Assembly (NCBI GenBank): GCA_026874595.1
Contig: CM049317.1
Location: 68,069,618 to 68,133,617 of the forward strand
Reading direction: 5' to 3'
Length of the DNA: 64,000 nucleotides
Source: Sipunculus nudus
Lineage: Eukaryota > Annelida > Sipuncula > Golfingiida > Sipunculidae
Below the pieces are notes generated by a model. It searched no databases, was not told where the DNA came from, and worked only from the letters and a program-made list of their open reading frames with translations. This document shows, in pieces, positions 1 through 12,614 of the stretch (position 1 is the first letter of the stretch; every line of letters starts with the position of its first letter). A program made the translations under genes and the position numbers.

Positions 1-937
1 TGTTCATCTAAACACCATTTATCAGAAAAAAGAACCTTTATTCAAAATTTTACAAAAGTAAATTTAAAAATCTGCAATTATAATTTATAAAATCAGAGTA
101 ACAGATTTTTACATGTGTATTTACACATGTATTTCATGGTTTAAGATTATGGTATATATGTGCTGGAGTTGTCGTTGGGGTTTCGAATTTAGAGAGAAAG
201 GTCTTTCGTTTGCGTCAATTAGAATCAATGGCGCTAACAACCCTGGTCGAGGCCTCGAACACAACAGTGAGCCTATTATTATGCAGGTACTTAATACATG
301 CGAGCAAACAGCCGGGATTTTAAGTTCCCTATAGTAATTGGAGAAAAAGAATAAAATTACAAAAGGGCACCAGAAAGCGGAGCATCCCCTCACAACAGAG
401 GCATAATATGCCAGGATGTATTAAACTAGGTCATAATGAAATCAGTAGGACGGTCACATGACTTTGACCTTTGCCCTTGTGAACTCTAAATCAAGATTAA
501 TCTTCTTCTATTGGTTGGAGATCCATAGGTGAAATATGGAAGGTTTGGAAAGAAAACCTTGGGTGAAAATACGTCTACGAGCTTCTTTAAGAAGTGGGTA
601 CTGGGACCTCAACATTTGAACCTGTCATGGCCAAATAGGTGTGACTGCGTCCACAAGCCAATCACGGTATTACGGAGGGATGGACGTACGAACGGAGGCG
701 TCACTATAACCCTTCGTGCCAGTCTGCTGCGAGGAGTCCGCAAGTTTACGGGGAAAAAAATGTATAGGTAAAATGTCAGATGAAGGTAATAATATTATTA
801 CATAACAGTCCCATTAGGTTTATATAATGTATTGATTAGTAAATATGAGTGAATGAAATTCATAACTGCTTTGAGATTCCAGGAAAAGTCTTACATCGCA
901 AAATGTAAAAAAAAGTAAAAAGATATTATATGATATT

Positions 938-941
<4 letters not shown>
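1..941. other. Unique AT-rich sequence, no gene seen
   Basis: There is no repeat or convincing exon. TGACCTTTGCCCT at 475-487 is a single DR1-like nuclear-receptor site. Confidence 0.5.
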
Positions 942-985
<44 letters not shown>

Positions 986-986
986 C
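942..986. repeat. (CT)n(CA)n compound microsatellite
   Basis: An uninterrupted CT tract runs directly into CA. Open frames across it are spurious. Confidence 0.95.
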
Positions 987-989
987 TAC

Positions 990-2172
990 CATGTACTATG
1001 TAACCTACAAGCTCTGATTTACAACCAGAAGGGTATGGTGAAACGCTATAAAACCATGCGCAGAAAAGGATGGGCTACTGTTGGGCTTTGCGCATGCGTA
1101 AATAAGGTAAAAGCGAATCATGCTTCTCCTGGCAACCTGTTCTTCACGGGGAAGCGATTACCAATAAAATTGTCATAAATTACCTGCGTGTATAACCCCT
1201 TGTCCTACTGACATAGTTCGCGAGCACCTGATCGCTACGCTGCTAATAAATCAGGCCCGAGGTGCAGTGATGGATCATATGTTTAATATGTCAACTTGGT
1301 CCAAGCTGCTGAGGAGAAGTGGCGCCACTGCAGTCGCTTATGCACACGGCACGCTTGTGTCTGAGGAACTGCATTGTTTGCCTCCGCCAGGAGGGAATGC
1401 GCTCATTCCCGTTAGTGTGTGTGTTTGTATGTGTGTGTGTGTTGTTTGTGTGTGTGATCGTTTACAACATACCTAACACTTAATTTAACGGAATGTTATG
1501 AAATTGTCAAAGTATTTCCGAAATGGGCCAAGGAAGAATCGATTAGATTATGGTGTTGATCCAGCATTTTCTCCGGATTCTGGAGCGTCCTCAAAGAATA
1601 TTCACAAATGTACGATCACTCATGCACAAATGAACCTGGGAATATGGGTAAAAATAAATCCCGCTTCATCCGTGTGGCCCGGCCACCTGTTCAGGTCCCG
1701 CTCAAGCGCCAAGCCCCTTCGCCATGACTGTGTCCAGTGCGTTCATAGAACGTTTTTGAAACTTGAGCTCCCATGACGGAGGCATGTATCCATTGAGATG
1801 CACATATCTAGTTTAAATCATTTATTTTTAATATGGTTCGGTACTCAGGTCTTTTCAAGGTGTATTGTGTTTTATGTGCGCTTACATTTTCAGGCTTGTC
1901 AACCTTTTCATCTGTCTATCTCTTTTTTTCTTTTTAAGTGTATGTATACGAGATTTAAACAGAATAAATTAAAAAAAATCAAATATTAAGGTATCATCAG
2001 ATGAAGATGTAGGCTTATTATGTGTCACAAAATTAATTTAAAAAAGAAATAACAATGGATTCTAACATGTGGTGCACTCTTAAAAAAAAGGGTTCTTAAT
2101 GATTTTTTTGAACCCACATGGTTCTATCTGGAACCCACGGTTCCTCCTGGAACCCGTTTCTCAGTGAAATCC

Positions 2173-2176
<4 letters not shown>
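990..2176. other. Unique sequence, no gene seen
   Basis: There is an NRF1-like TGCGCATGCGTA at 1089-1100 and AGTGGCGCCACTGC near 1318. A short echo GGAACCCACGGTT/GGAACCC lies at 2131-2156. Open frames of 60-92 codons lack recognisable motifs. Confidence 0.4.
1414..1456. repeat. Interrupted (GT)n microsatellite
   Basis: GT runs are broken by TTTGTA and TTGTTT interruptions, which suggests an ageing tract. Confidence 0.9.

Positions 2177-2239
<63 letters not shown>
2177..2239. repeat. (TA)n microsatellite
   Basis: About 31 uninterrupted TA dinucleotides. Confidence 0.95.
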
Positions 2240-2241
<2 letters not shown>

Positions 2242-3524
2242 TTAGATATGCCCCAAATTCCGGAGATAATCTTGGATATCATAATACATTTTTAATTGAA
2301 AGGATACTATTGTGAGATATCTTTATCTTGGGCTAGCGTCGCGCTGTTCATTGGTATAAGGAGCCGTTTTTGTAGATGTGTCCTGACACTGTGTATTTGG
2401 GGCCTGGACAGTCGGCTCTTTGGGCTGGCCACTCGAGTTGGATCCCCGGCATGGCTATCAGAGTGGGCTGTAGTGGTCGGTTGTTTTCTTTGGGGTACCG
2501 GATTCCACCTCCTCTTGACACGGCGCAACCTGAGGCATTGAGTGCATTGATTAATAACTACATGTATTTGTACAATCCATGTAAAATATATAAAGTTTAT
2601 AGTTAAAAATATTTGCGAAAGTTTGATTAGGATCTCTGGCGGAGGTATCAATGAAGGTGCAGACTGCTGCTTCTCTAGTTGAGTATGCGCTGCCTCTGGT
2701 GGATGAATGCTATTCCTTTATTATTAGTTATTTTTGTGAATTTACTGGTTACTGTTTTGTTGTACTATCAGTTCAAAACAACTTTCCGTGCGATATGGTC
2801 CATCTTCATTTCAAACCTTAATAAGAACGGCCAATGTTTGTTTGCTTGTAATCCAGAATCAAATTTATAATCGGGCTAACAGCTTGCACATTCGTCATGC
2901 AGCGCTATCTGGCGGCGCAACAGTGATTTACAGTATGTAAAACTCGGTTTTTGGTGTGATCATATGAATACAGGATAATGTTTTTTATGGTTAAACTTTC
3001 AATAGAATAGTTAACCCTCCAAACCCTTTCATTCATTGTCGCGTTTGTTTTACATAATCATGTAATTTTTTTTTTCAGTCATAGGAAAATCGGAAAGGAG
3101 AGAGAACCTTTGAAGAAATTTTCATCAGTCACTTCTTACAATTATTAAAGCCAGTTATTCGTTGGCCTCATCTGTAGAAATCATGTGATTCCTTACATAC
3201 TTTGTGCACATATTAATTAACTGCCAAAAAGTTCATATAATTCCTCTGGAATGGATGTATAACCTTGTTTATCTACAAACTGTTTGTAAACACGATAAAT
3301 GAGCCCATGTTAACAAAAAAACATTAACTGGAGGTGGTTGGTTGCACCTGCATGTGCGGTAGTTGAAAAGTTACTAGTTGTAAAACGCTCTTTGCAAAAC
3401 TCTGGTTCGTCTGATTGCCGCCAGATGTCCTTGTGTTTGGATTATTTTGGCGTTCCGCCCCCCCCCCTCATGATATAAATACTTGGATATAAACAACCTG
3501 TACCGTGGGACCGACGTTTTCTGG

Positions 3525-3580
<56 letters not shown>

Positions 3581-4390
3581 GGTTAAAAGAGACTACCTTA
3601 GTTAATAGACGTCAGATATAGGATAGGCCCCTCTAAGGTACATTTGATAACAGAAGTAAAGCTTATAGTCTTTATTACGTGTAGGTGCACATTGACATTT
3701 AGAGCTTATTCTTTTCAACTTATATATTGTCATACAGTTAGACTTTTCAGTGGATGAAGAAATAAAGGCCTAATTGAGTTGAAAAGCCAAAAGAAAACAA
3801 CCAACATGTTATTTTATACTTTACAGACAACTGATGCTGCTGCATATTGTGAACAAGTAAAATGACGTCAGCAACAGGGTGCCTGCCTTGCTTTAATCTT
3901 TGCATTTTTTAGAATATTTATGACACTAAACAACTTAACCACAGCTTTTATCTGTAGTTCTCTGCGTAAGTGACAAGTGACCTTCACCGTCATCAGAAGA
4001 GTGAAGATGTAGTGAAAAATTAAATACTTTCTCAGGTATTGGTTTTATTCACTGGAGGAGCTCCTCGAGATACATCCCTGATGCATCAGAACCAGAGATG
4101 CTCGACCAGTTGAACATCATCAGTCAGTCAGTATTGGTGTTATTGCAATTCTAAGTAGTTTGCAATAAATGGTATTGGTTGCATTTTATTTAATAAGGCC
4201 CATGCCTCATTGATTCATAATACAGCTAACTACTTTTCCGAAAAGATCTGCTAATTTGTGAGAATAATGCCATGCAATTTTCAATGGGAACCACTACTTT
4301 GAACATACTCTATGTACATTAAACGTGAACATATGAGTTAAGTAATATTGTGAAGGCCATTGATCACATTAACAAGCAATTAGGAGTGGC
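2240..4390. other. Unique AT-rich sequence, no gene seen
   Basis: Apart from the TA tract at 3527-3577 and a short C run near 3460, nothing is recognisable. GCGCTATCTGGCGGCGC near 2902 is a partial CTCF-like word. A 114-codon minus frame at 2307-2651 has no family motif. Confidence 0.4.
3527..3577. repeat. (AT)n microsatellite
   Basis: About 25 AT dinucleotides. Confidence 0.95.
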
Positions 4391-4394
4391 AGAC

Positions 4395-4465
4395 TTTGAT
4401 TGGCTGTTGGTCATGTGACAATTCTAAACCATAAAAGCGGGTGGTGGCTCATGTTATATAAGACA
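4395..4465 (+). promoter_or_regulatory. Promoter-like cluster: CCAAT, GTCATGTGAC, TATA-like boxes
   Basis: In order: TTTGATTGGCTGTTGG (inverted AGCCAATCAAA, NF-Y type) at about 4397, palindrome-like GTCATGTGAC at 4410-4419 (USF/TFE type), CATAAAAGCGGG near 4431 and TTATATAAG near 4455. The order resembles a metazoan core promoter. No coding sequence with a clear start was seen downstream. Confidence 0.3.
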
Positions 4466-5526
4466 TAAAGATATAAAAAGAAAATGAAAAAAAGAGATCT
4501 AACATTTTACAGATATGAACTTTTTTTTATAATAGAACTGTGATAGTTTATTTGTCTCACCTAGACTATTACGTATCCATGTATATGCAAAATACAAAGT
4601 TGAGGAAATTATAACGAAATCAGTTAGCGGCTTCCATTGGTTTAGATTTACGGACACGGTCCATACAACCTGCATGAAACTACTGTTGTACTTAAAGGTG
4701 TACCGAGTACAGACTGTCGAGGATCGCAGTGTGTACATATGCTATCAGAGTAATACATTGTACGATATACAACCAAATGACCCTCCCCTTATCGCGCCAA
4801 ACCTCGCGAGCTACAATCAGCCAATCAGAACAAGCGTACTTGACGGAAATAGATTGCACTTATCGGGTGATACGTTTTGAGATTATCGTTTGAGATTATG
4901 TATATTATGGAGTGGCAGTAAGTGACCTTTAATCGGGGGAGACAGAATTGAGGAGTGTTGCGCCTGTCACGGGGCTGTTCGACCCGTCTGACAAGCGGCC
5001 TGAGACAGATGCACGGCTAGCGACATCTTGATCTTGACGACACTGAAATAAGGACGCCGACCAGCACGTGGGTCTGTTAATGAAAGGGCCATCTTATATA
5101 TTTACATAACCCTTTAGGTGTCTGTTATTGTAAATATTTTATGAAACACCCAGGAAGTCTAAAAATTATTACTGCTATAATATTGTAATTCTGCCATTCT
5201 GTTGGCTTGTTTAACGTAACTCATTTTCCTTGGGCCTACATATGATGTATGTATTTTGGTCAAGGTATTTGACGTGGACGTAAAAATGTAATAAAACAAC
5301 CTGAAAATCGCCACAAAGTTTAAAAAATATATATAGACTGTAACATACATATTTTTATAAATATTTGCTCAGCATGGATAGATTTATCAAAATAACGCAT
5401 AGGTTTTCTTGTTTCTTTTTCCACGATTCACTCTTGCAGATACACTCGTTACAGATACCACATACATACACATTAACATAGAAGGAAAGCATTGGCGGAC
5501 AACCTTTATTGCTTAAAAAATACTTT
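4466..5526. other. Unique sequence, no gene seen
   Basis: CAGCCAATCAGAAC near 4818 is a perfect CCAAT box in a CpG-containing patch (4790-5050). The rest is AT-rich and featureless. Confidence 0.4.
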
Positions 5527-5640
5527 CACCTGCAGCAGACGACACCTGCTATTTTGAGCAGACGACATGCACCTGCCGTTGTTTAAAAGCAGACGACACC
5601 AGATCTGAGCAGACGACACCTGCAGCAGACGATACCGAAC
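5527..5640. repeat. Short irregular repeat of GCAGACGACACCTGC
   Basis: GCAGACGA(C/T) occurs five times (5535, 5558, 5589, 5609, 5625), several followed by ACCTGC. Spacing is irregular (16-31 bp), so it may have grown by short duplications. Confidence 0.75.
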
Positions 5641-6362
5641 GTCTTAGTAAGTCGCTGTCCATAAACACTCTCCAAATCAGTGAAAGTTTACATAAATGCG
5701 GGACGAACAAACGTGGGTCCTCAGATCTTGCGGTCTGATACAAGAGAGACAAACACCGAGCCCTGTATCACGGCTAGCTAAGCCCCTGGTCCGCACCGTA
5801 GACATGGCACCCCGTTGAGTCGGAATACATTCCACTTGTTTGTCATTCTGATCCCCGTGTTGTTCAAACGTACTGCGGTACATAGTCCTGTGCAGGTCGC
5901 ACGCACGCTGGCAGAGTAAGCCGACATATTATCTGGCATACAGCGCTTTTGTTCCGGTATATGACAGTATACTGCGTGTTTGTGGTCATGTTTACTTCGT
6001 ATAACTGACTTGGTCGTGCCAAAGGGTACACTAAACAGATAAAACACTTCCCCCTGACGTTACATGTGGTGATGACGTAGGTTAGTTACGGTTTATATGA
6101 CGTTATCTTGTCCCTAACGTCATACGGCTATTATTTATTACTTGTTTACAAAGTGTTGACGCAGGCTTGCGATTTAAGTTTTTTTAATTAATCTATCTAA
6201 TGAATTTATGAATTAATTTATCGGTATTATCGGATGTGTTTTCGTGTTATGTTACATTTCATCAACGGTGATCATTTAAGCGACCCATTAAATATATAAA
6301 GATATTGTTCACAAAGATAACTTGTTAGAAATGATCAATCCATGGTCAGATATTTTTGGCAG
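5641..6362. other. Unique sequence, no gene seen
   Basis: Nothing repeated or coding was recognised. The overlapping minus frames at 5677-6047 carry no motif I know. Confidence 0.4.
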
Positions 6363-6872
6363 GGATCAAGAGTTATCGAAAGAAATCAACAGTTTAATAT
6401 AGCAAATGTTTAAAATAATCGGGAGTTGTACGAAATGCACAGATAATGCTAAAAAGACTGGGAGTTATCGTACGAAATCCGTGGTTAGATAATGGTGAAA
6501 GGGACTGGGAGTTATCGTACGAAATCCGTGGTTAGATAATGGTGAAAGGGACTGGGAGTTACCGTAAACCAAATCCATCTTTAGATAATGGCGAAAGGGA
6601 CTGGAAGTTATCGTACGAAATCTGTGGTTAGCACATCTTGCAAGAGACTGGGAGTTATCGTAAGAAATCTATGGCACATATAAAAAAGAGGAGGGAATTA
6701 CCATGCATAAGAAATCCAAGGTTAGATAATGGTGAAAGAGACTGGGAGTTATCGAAAAAAATCGAATGTCAGAAAAAGGGATAGGGACTGACTAGAAGAG
6801 GGCGTACGAAATCTTTGGTTGCATGGCCAATGGTGAAAGCGATTTAAATTTACTGTAGGAAGTCTGTGGTGG
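6363..6872. repeat. 47-bp minisatellite, about ten diverged copies
   Basis: The unit contains GGGAGTTATCGTACGAAATC, CGTGGTTAGATAATGG and TGAAAGGGACT. The copies starting near 6460 and 6507 are almost identical. Outer copies (6370, 6420, 6600-6860) are diverged and vary in length. Confidence 0.9.
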
Positions 6873-7224
6873 GTTTCGACAGTGATGTAGCCGAGACGAC
6901 AACGAGTCCAAGCGCTAGTCCTTAACGAATCTCCTTTAAAAAGAATTTTAAAAACAATTTGAGATTATTAGGTGTATTCTCATGTTTGTTCACACCTGCT
7001 TTTCACTTTAATGTTTAATGATATTAAACTCTAGATGCCGAATTAAAGATTATTAAAAATTGTCTTTTTGTAGGCCTAATATGTTTGCGCCTGTGTATAT
7101 ATACATGCATCATTATAATATGTGAAGGAGCTTTTTACCTATATACTGGACTCTAGATAGACTCGGCCTGATTTCTCGGGTTCTTACCTCCGAGTCTGGG
7201 TTCGGACTCGAGTCCTGCATCACT

Positions 7225-7320
7225 GCTGAAAGACCACTGGGATATTAAGACCACCCTATTGGTTAAATAACCGACTTTTCTAAAAAGACCACCTTCGAAT
7301 AAACACCACCTTTGGCCAGT
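7225..7320. mobile_element. Possible diverged GGTGGTC MITE fragment (inverted orientation)
   Basis: AAAGACCACTGGG, AAGACCACCCTATTGG, AAAAGACCACCTTCGAATAA and ACACCACC recur at short spacing. They resemble the inverted interior of the 43-kb and 52-kb elements. Ends are not seen. Confidence 0.3.
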
Positions 7321-8312
7321 CGGTATTATGTAAATCACCTTCATACAGACATTTACCTAAAAAGTCACGTTTCTTTGAATTACCGTCTAGTGAATGCATT
7401 GTAAGAGAACGACGACGAGGCTGTTATGTATCGATAAATTAACTGTATTTTTGTTAAACATCTGTCGTGAGAGAATAAACTAAATGTACTCTCTTAGCCT
7501 TGTATATGTCAGCGCAGAAATTATTCAGAATACAAGTCTGTTCCAGTGGCTTGACTGTAGGATTCTTAATGGAGACATGCACAATCGGAATATATTGTTA
7601 AAGCTTTTTTTTCAGCTCAGGCATGTGTCTAAAGAATACAGCAAACAGGTGGTGAATTCTTAATCACAAAATCATTTAAGCGAAGACACATCATATATTT
7701 ACCTGTATAGCAGCGCAGGTAAAACATTCAGTCATCGCATATTTGACGCTAACAATGCGTTTAAGGATGTGGATCTTACACAATACCGCTTGTCAGCTAG
7801 TATGAAAGAATAAGTAATAAGACCGTTAAAGCGTAAACGGCATATACTTGCAAATATGACTCCTATTCAAAACCTTTTTTGCCTTCCTCACCTGACAATT
7901 TTCGCGAGAATAATAGAAAGTGACGTCACACTCTTATTCTAAGTAGGTCATGCGCGGTGAAAATTAGGTCACCGATATAGAGGTCATGAAGGTCAAGCAT
8001 TAGATGCATTAAAATATGGGAAGAGGTAAAACAATTAAGGACAACTTTGCCTCGCCTGACCGGATTTGAAAAGGTAACCATCTGTTGTATAAGACTGAGG
8101 GTCCACTCTCGATGACACGCTATAGACGTATGTCACGGTCCCTATCAGCATGTAGTAATCCAAACTCACACAACATGAATAATTAATTTTTGTATAATTA
8201 TATAAATCACTCTTTCTATTGTGGGGAGGGAATTTCTTAATAGTTTGAGTGGTGCGCATGTCAAAATCGTTTAACTCGATGTTTGCTTATACTGAGACGG
8301 GGAAACCATGCT

Positions 8313-8314
<2 letters not shown>

Positions 8315-8355
<41 letters not shown>
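8315..8355. repeat. (CT)n microsatellite
   Basis: About 20 uninterrupted TC/CT dinucleotides. Confidence 0.95.
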
Positions 8356-8358
<3 letters not shown>

Positions 8359-9139
8359 CAGAACACTTATTCAATGAAGATGAAATTTAGCTAGTTAGTT
8401 TTTTCTTCTGTGAAAGTTTGAGTTTACACTTAAGTATATGTGCAAATTAATTAAGTTAATCGGATGTACATGCGAAATAATATATACATTTCCCAGAGGA
8501 AGTAGTCCTTGAAATTTATTTATTTATTTATTTCAGCAAAGTTAATGCACAAAGAACGAATGCGAATTCAGGTAAAGCTTGCATGTATCTTCTGGAAAGG
8601 TGTCACATATGTGAAATACCACGTCCTTGTTTTGACTTTGTTCTTTTTGTACGACGTACTTGAGTTAAAAAATCACTTTCTGAAAAAGAATTCAAACAAA
8701 AATGCATCCGCTCACATTGAAGTTTTATTCGGGTGGGTGGACGCGCATTAATTTCGAACCCAGGGTGAATAAATTCATACTGAGAGTCTTCTTCCGATAT
8801 CATCACAGATATAAGATGATAAGCGGAAGCATGTATATAGTGTTCAATTCGGAATATATGGAAACACGGGAAGTGCAATAGGAGTATATGATCTTGAAAT
8901 TAAGTCAATAAATTCAGGTGTAAATTTGTCACCTGCGTCTATGCCTCTGACTAAAAGGTCAGTTATTTAAAATCAGCCGCATTGGAGAACTGGCACAAAC
9001 ACGGACAGAGAAAATGAAAGGAAGGAAAAAAAACATAATAAAATGAATCAAAGGTTTGCATTCAGGGGCGTCCTGAAAAAGTCCTCTCCTTTCAATGTTT
9101 GACCCAAATACTGCATGATAAAGCAATAAATTCGTCAAC

Positions 9140-9142
<3 letters not shown>

Positions 9143-9179
<37 letters not shown>
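9143..9179. repeat. (TA)n microsatellite
   Basis: About 18 TA dinucleotides; first of five TA tracts within 1.5 kb. Confidence 0.95.
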
Positions 9180-9180
<1 letters not shown>

Positions 9181-9654
9181 ACGAATATACATGCCTATAC
9201 TACTATTAAACACATACGTACTGCATGTATAAATATCATATTCGGTAACTTTTTGCTCGACTATCCGCAAATCTTTACAATGGGATATTTATAACGCGAA
9301 AGGTCATAATCAAAGAACCCGCTCGCTTCTTTGGTTTATGACGTCATGACAGGGGCACCGTTTACCTGGTGTAGCAAAAACCGAGACGACATGAAAGAAA
9401 TCCAGACAACGATCCGATAATCTTAGTATCTGAAAGTCCTTGATTAACTTCGAACTCCGGCCCGGTATCGCTTAAAGAAAAGGGTTATCGTGTGAACAAC
9501 ACCACATCAAAGGCTTTTATCAGATCAGTGGTAAGATGAGTTTAGCACAACTTTTGTAGCTCTTCCTGCTGTTATAAGATAAACAGCTGGCCAACAGGTG
9601 TACATACATTTGTCGAATTGTCAGTAATTAAGTAATTTAGAGAGACTGCATCTG

Positions 9655-9658
<4 letters not shown>

Positions 9659-9697
<39 letters not shown>
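9659..9697. repeat. (TA)n microsatellite
   Basis: About 19 TA dinucleotides, separated from the next tract by 27 bp. Confidence 0.95.
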
Positions 9698-9700
<3 letters not shown>

Positions 9701-9721
9701 TTTTCAAATCTGATCATTTGA

Positions 9722-9724
<3 letters not shown>

Positions 9725-9761
<37 letters not shown>
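9725..9761. repeat. (TA)n microsatellite
   Basis: About 18 TA dinucleotides. Confidence 0.95.
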
Positions 9762-9764
<3 letters not shown>

Positions 9765-10131
9765 TGATAATTCTTCATTTTCTATTTACTTTTATGCAGG
9801 AGAGCATTTGCATTAGTCTTATGGGCTAGTTTTGTTATCCTGTTGAAATAAATGCGTTGAATCAAACCAATAGAGAGACACGTACATGCAGGAAAGGGAG
9901 TATTGCATGTATATGCAATTGTTATGCATGTTTTTTATTCGCTGAGATACATGTATAACATGCAGAAGGGAATTAATGAATTATTCTTAACATTATATAA
10001 TTTCTTATAATATGATATAAAAATATATCATATATATAAAATATAATAAAATATAATAAAATATAATATAATATAATCTTTATCTAAATATATTGTTATA
10101 TTATTTTATATTGAACTAGACTTGAAATTTC

Positions 10132-10133
<2 letters not shown>

Positions 10134-10184
<51 letters not shown>
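10134..10184. repeat. (TA)n microsatellite
   Basis: About 25 TA dinucleotides, preceded by an AT-only AAATATAATA-repeat zone from about 10040. Confidence 0.95.
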
Positions 10185-10187
<3 letters not shown>

Positions 10188-10533
10188 TAAAATATATAAA
10201 AACTTTTATATGAAGGCAAATATTCCTCTATATTTAATGTTTCTTGTTTTGGTAACCGAGGAAAAAAATATGTTATAAGATCGTATATCGATTAATGGAG
10301 CTTGGATAACGGTTGGATATTAAAAGAAAACTTTTACACTTTTAGTTTGTTATCCCAAAGTAGGTTTTTAAGTTGTTACAAGAAATAATCAAGACGATTG
10401 GAATTATTTTGACAAAATAGTATCTACTATGTAAGTACATGTATATTTTAAATAGATTCTTCAAAGGATTTTTATATCAACTTATAAGACTAAGGTCTAT
10501 ACACTGACAGATTAGTGAAAATTTGTATGTGCA

Positions 10534-10536
<3 letters not shown>

Positions 10537-10599
<63 letters not shown>

Positions 10600-10600
10600 A
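10537..10600. repeat. (AT)n microsatellite
   Basis: About 30 AT dinucleotides with one A insertion near 10580. Confidence 0.95.
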
Positions 10601-12614
10601 TAAACGTTATGGGAGGTTAGTAAGAAGTCAGAAATATGAAAACTGTGATTAATGCTAATCTTTTGTATATTGCATCCGGCTGCCTTTTATACTTATAACA
10701 ATGGTAAGTTTATAAAACCTATAGCTTATACATCAAATGTTGTATACGATTACATATACGTCATAAGATAAAAATAATTCCCTGAATACGCTCTGCTGAA
10801 TTATTAACAATGTCATTTTTTGTACCTAGAACGTCATAATAACATGTTACTTAGCACGTTACCAAGCTATTCTCCATTCATTTACCCTTACAAATATAAA
10901 TCACTGACATTCATCACAAATAAAACAAAATATCATATAAAAACATCAAATAGAAATAAAGATTTATTTGCATTTTACAGCAAATTGTATTTTGTACAAT
11001 AAACACAGCAAAGTTAAAGAGATCGAATGAAATTAAAAGACGTTAATTCAGGAAAGTAGAAAGGAATGTAATAAAATTAGGCGTTTAACAACAAAATTTA
11101 TAGTGAATATATTGAAAGGTTACGTTAGTTACCAGATTTTTAGAAAAAAAATATGATGGAACTCTACGTTTCGCATTGCACTTTATAAAGAGACTGCACT
11201 GAAAGTGGTTGCGCATTCGCCAGATTTTTAAGAGAATCTTATCATAGTTTTTTTTGTCACAATAACATTATAGAGGTTATTATGAAACCACTGAGGTAAT
11301 ATAAGAATTGTTTCAAGGTGAATTACATAACCATAGGTGTTTTTGTTGAAGGACTTTTCGGAATAAATGATATCTTAAGAGCGTTGGCATGTGAAATCTA
11401 GCAGAAAGTGTTTCCTTGAAATGTAACAAATTTTGACATTTGAGACAAGTAGTCCCGGCCGTACCATGCACAGTGCCCAAACCGATGAGATTCGTTTCGA
11501 ATGGAAACGACCTCTAACGGAGGGGTGTTATTGTATTTCACCGAATCGGTAGACCTGTTTTCACATTTATATTTTTTTCTGGAAGCTGAAATATCATTGG
11601 GAAAACTTTACATTTGAAACTGTCGTTCGGTCACCTTGACAATTTAGTGCACCCGTCCTTAGAGTACCAAAGTCATTCTCCATAAATCTCTTTATTATTT
11701 AATCCCAATGATGAATTGATCATCTGCATTGTATAATATACCATTTATCTCTTAATTACTATACACTGGTCTCGACCTCAATGCATGTGTGTCACAGAGA
11801 TTACGTATTTCCTTCATCTTATCTAATCTGTTGATCCCCGACAAAGATAACTTTTCAAAAATAGGTTCAATTAAAAACATGCCCCAAGTCAGCGATATCA
11901 CTATGGTGTAGAACACAACAGTATAGTACCGTATTGTACATTACAAAGTACTGTATTGTATTTTATTGTATTGTATAGTATAGAGCAGAGCTAAGTATAT
12001 AGATATATAGTATGATATAGTATGGTATATGGTATAGTACATGTATATACATGTATATAATATAGTATGGTATGCTATGCTATGCTATGCTATGCACAGT
12101 ACAATACAGTATACAATACAATACAGTACAGTACTGTATAGTTTTGTATGTTATAGTAAAGAGACGAGCAGAGTATAAAATAGTATTGTATTTGTGGAGT
12201 ATAGTATAATATAGTATAGTATTGTAGAATAGAGTGTTGTGTCGTTAAGTATTGTATTGGATTTTATTTGAATAAAAAGCCAGTCCAGGACAACAGAATT
12301 TCCAACAAATTCCAAACAAGGATAGAGGTAATGTAAAAATAAGATAAATCCAATTAACAAATGTTAAACCCCAAACAAAGCAAAGCAGAGATAGGAGACT
12401 AGACCAGGATGGAAGAATATCAAATAAAAGCCAAGGTAATGTTGTAAATTCAGTATAATATACAAGCAGAAAGCAGATTATATAAATTATAGTATAAATA
12501 TTATGTATGTACAGCTTATATATATTATAATAGCATATACTAGTATATATAGTATATAGTCCGAATGGCCTTAGTTTTGCAGTAGCACAACAGATATATG
12601 CCCCCCCCCCCCGG
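10601..12614. other. AT-rich sequence, no gene seen
   Basis: It contains the TAGTA low-complexity zone (11935-12270), a 14-base poly-C run at 12600, and a small palindrome TCGTTTCGAATGGAAACGA near 11493. The remainder is unique. Confidence 0.4.
11935..12270. repeat. Low-complexity TAGTA/GTATT/TATGC region
   Basis: Pentamer-like units (TATAG, TAGTA, GTATT, and five tandem TATGC near 12070-12098) form a diverged simple repeat of about 330 bp. A minus-strand open frame across its right side only reflects composition. Confidence 0.8.

Larger units (their letters stand above)
6873..9142. other. Unique AT-rich sequence, no gene seen
   Basis: Besides the possible MITE fragment near 7225 and the CT tract at 8315 I see nothing. 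AATTTATTTATTTATTTATTT at 8513-8533 is a short TTTA repeat. Confidence 0.4.
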
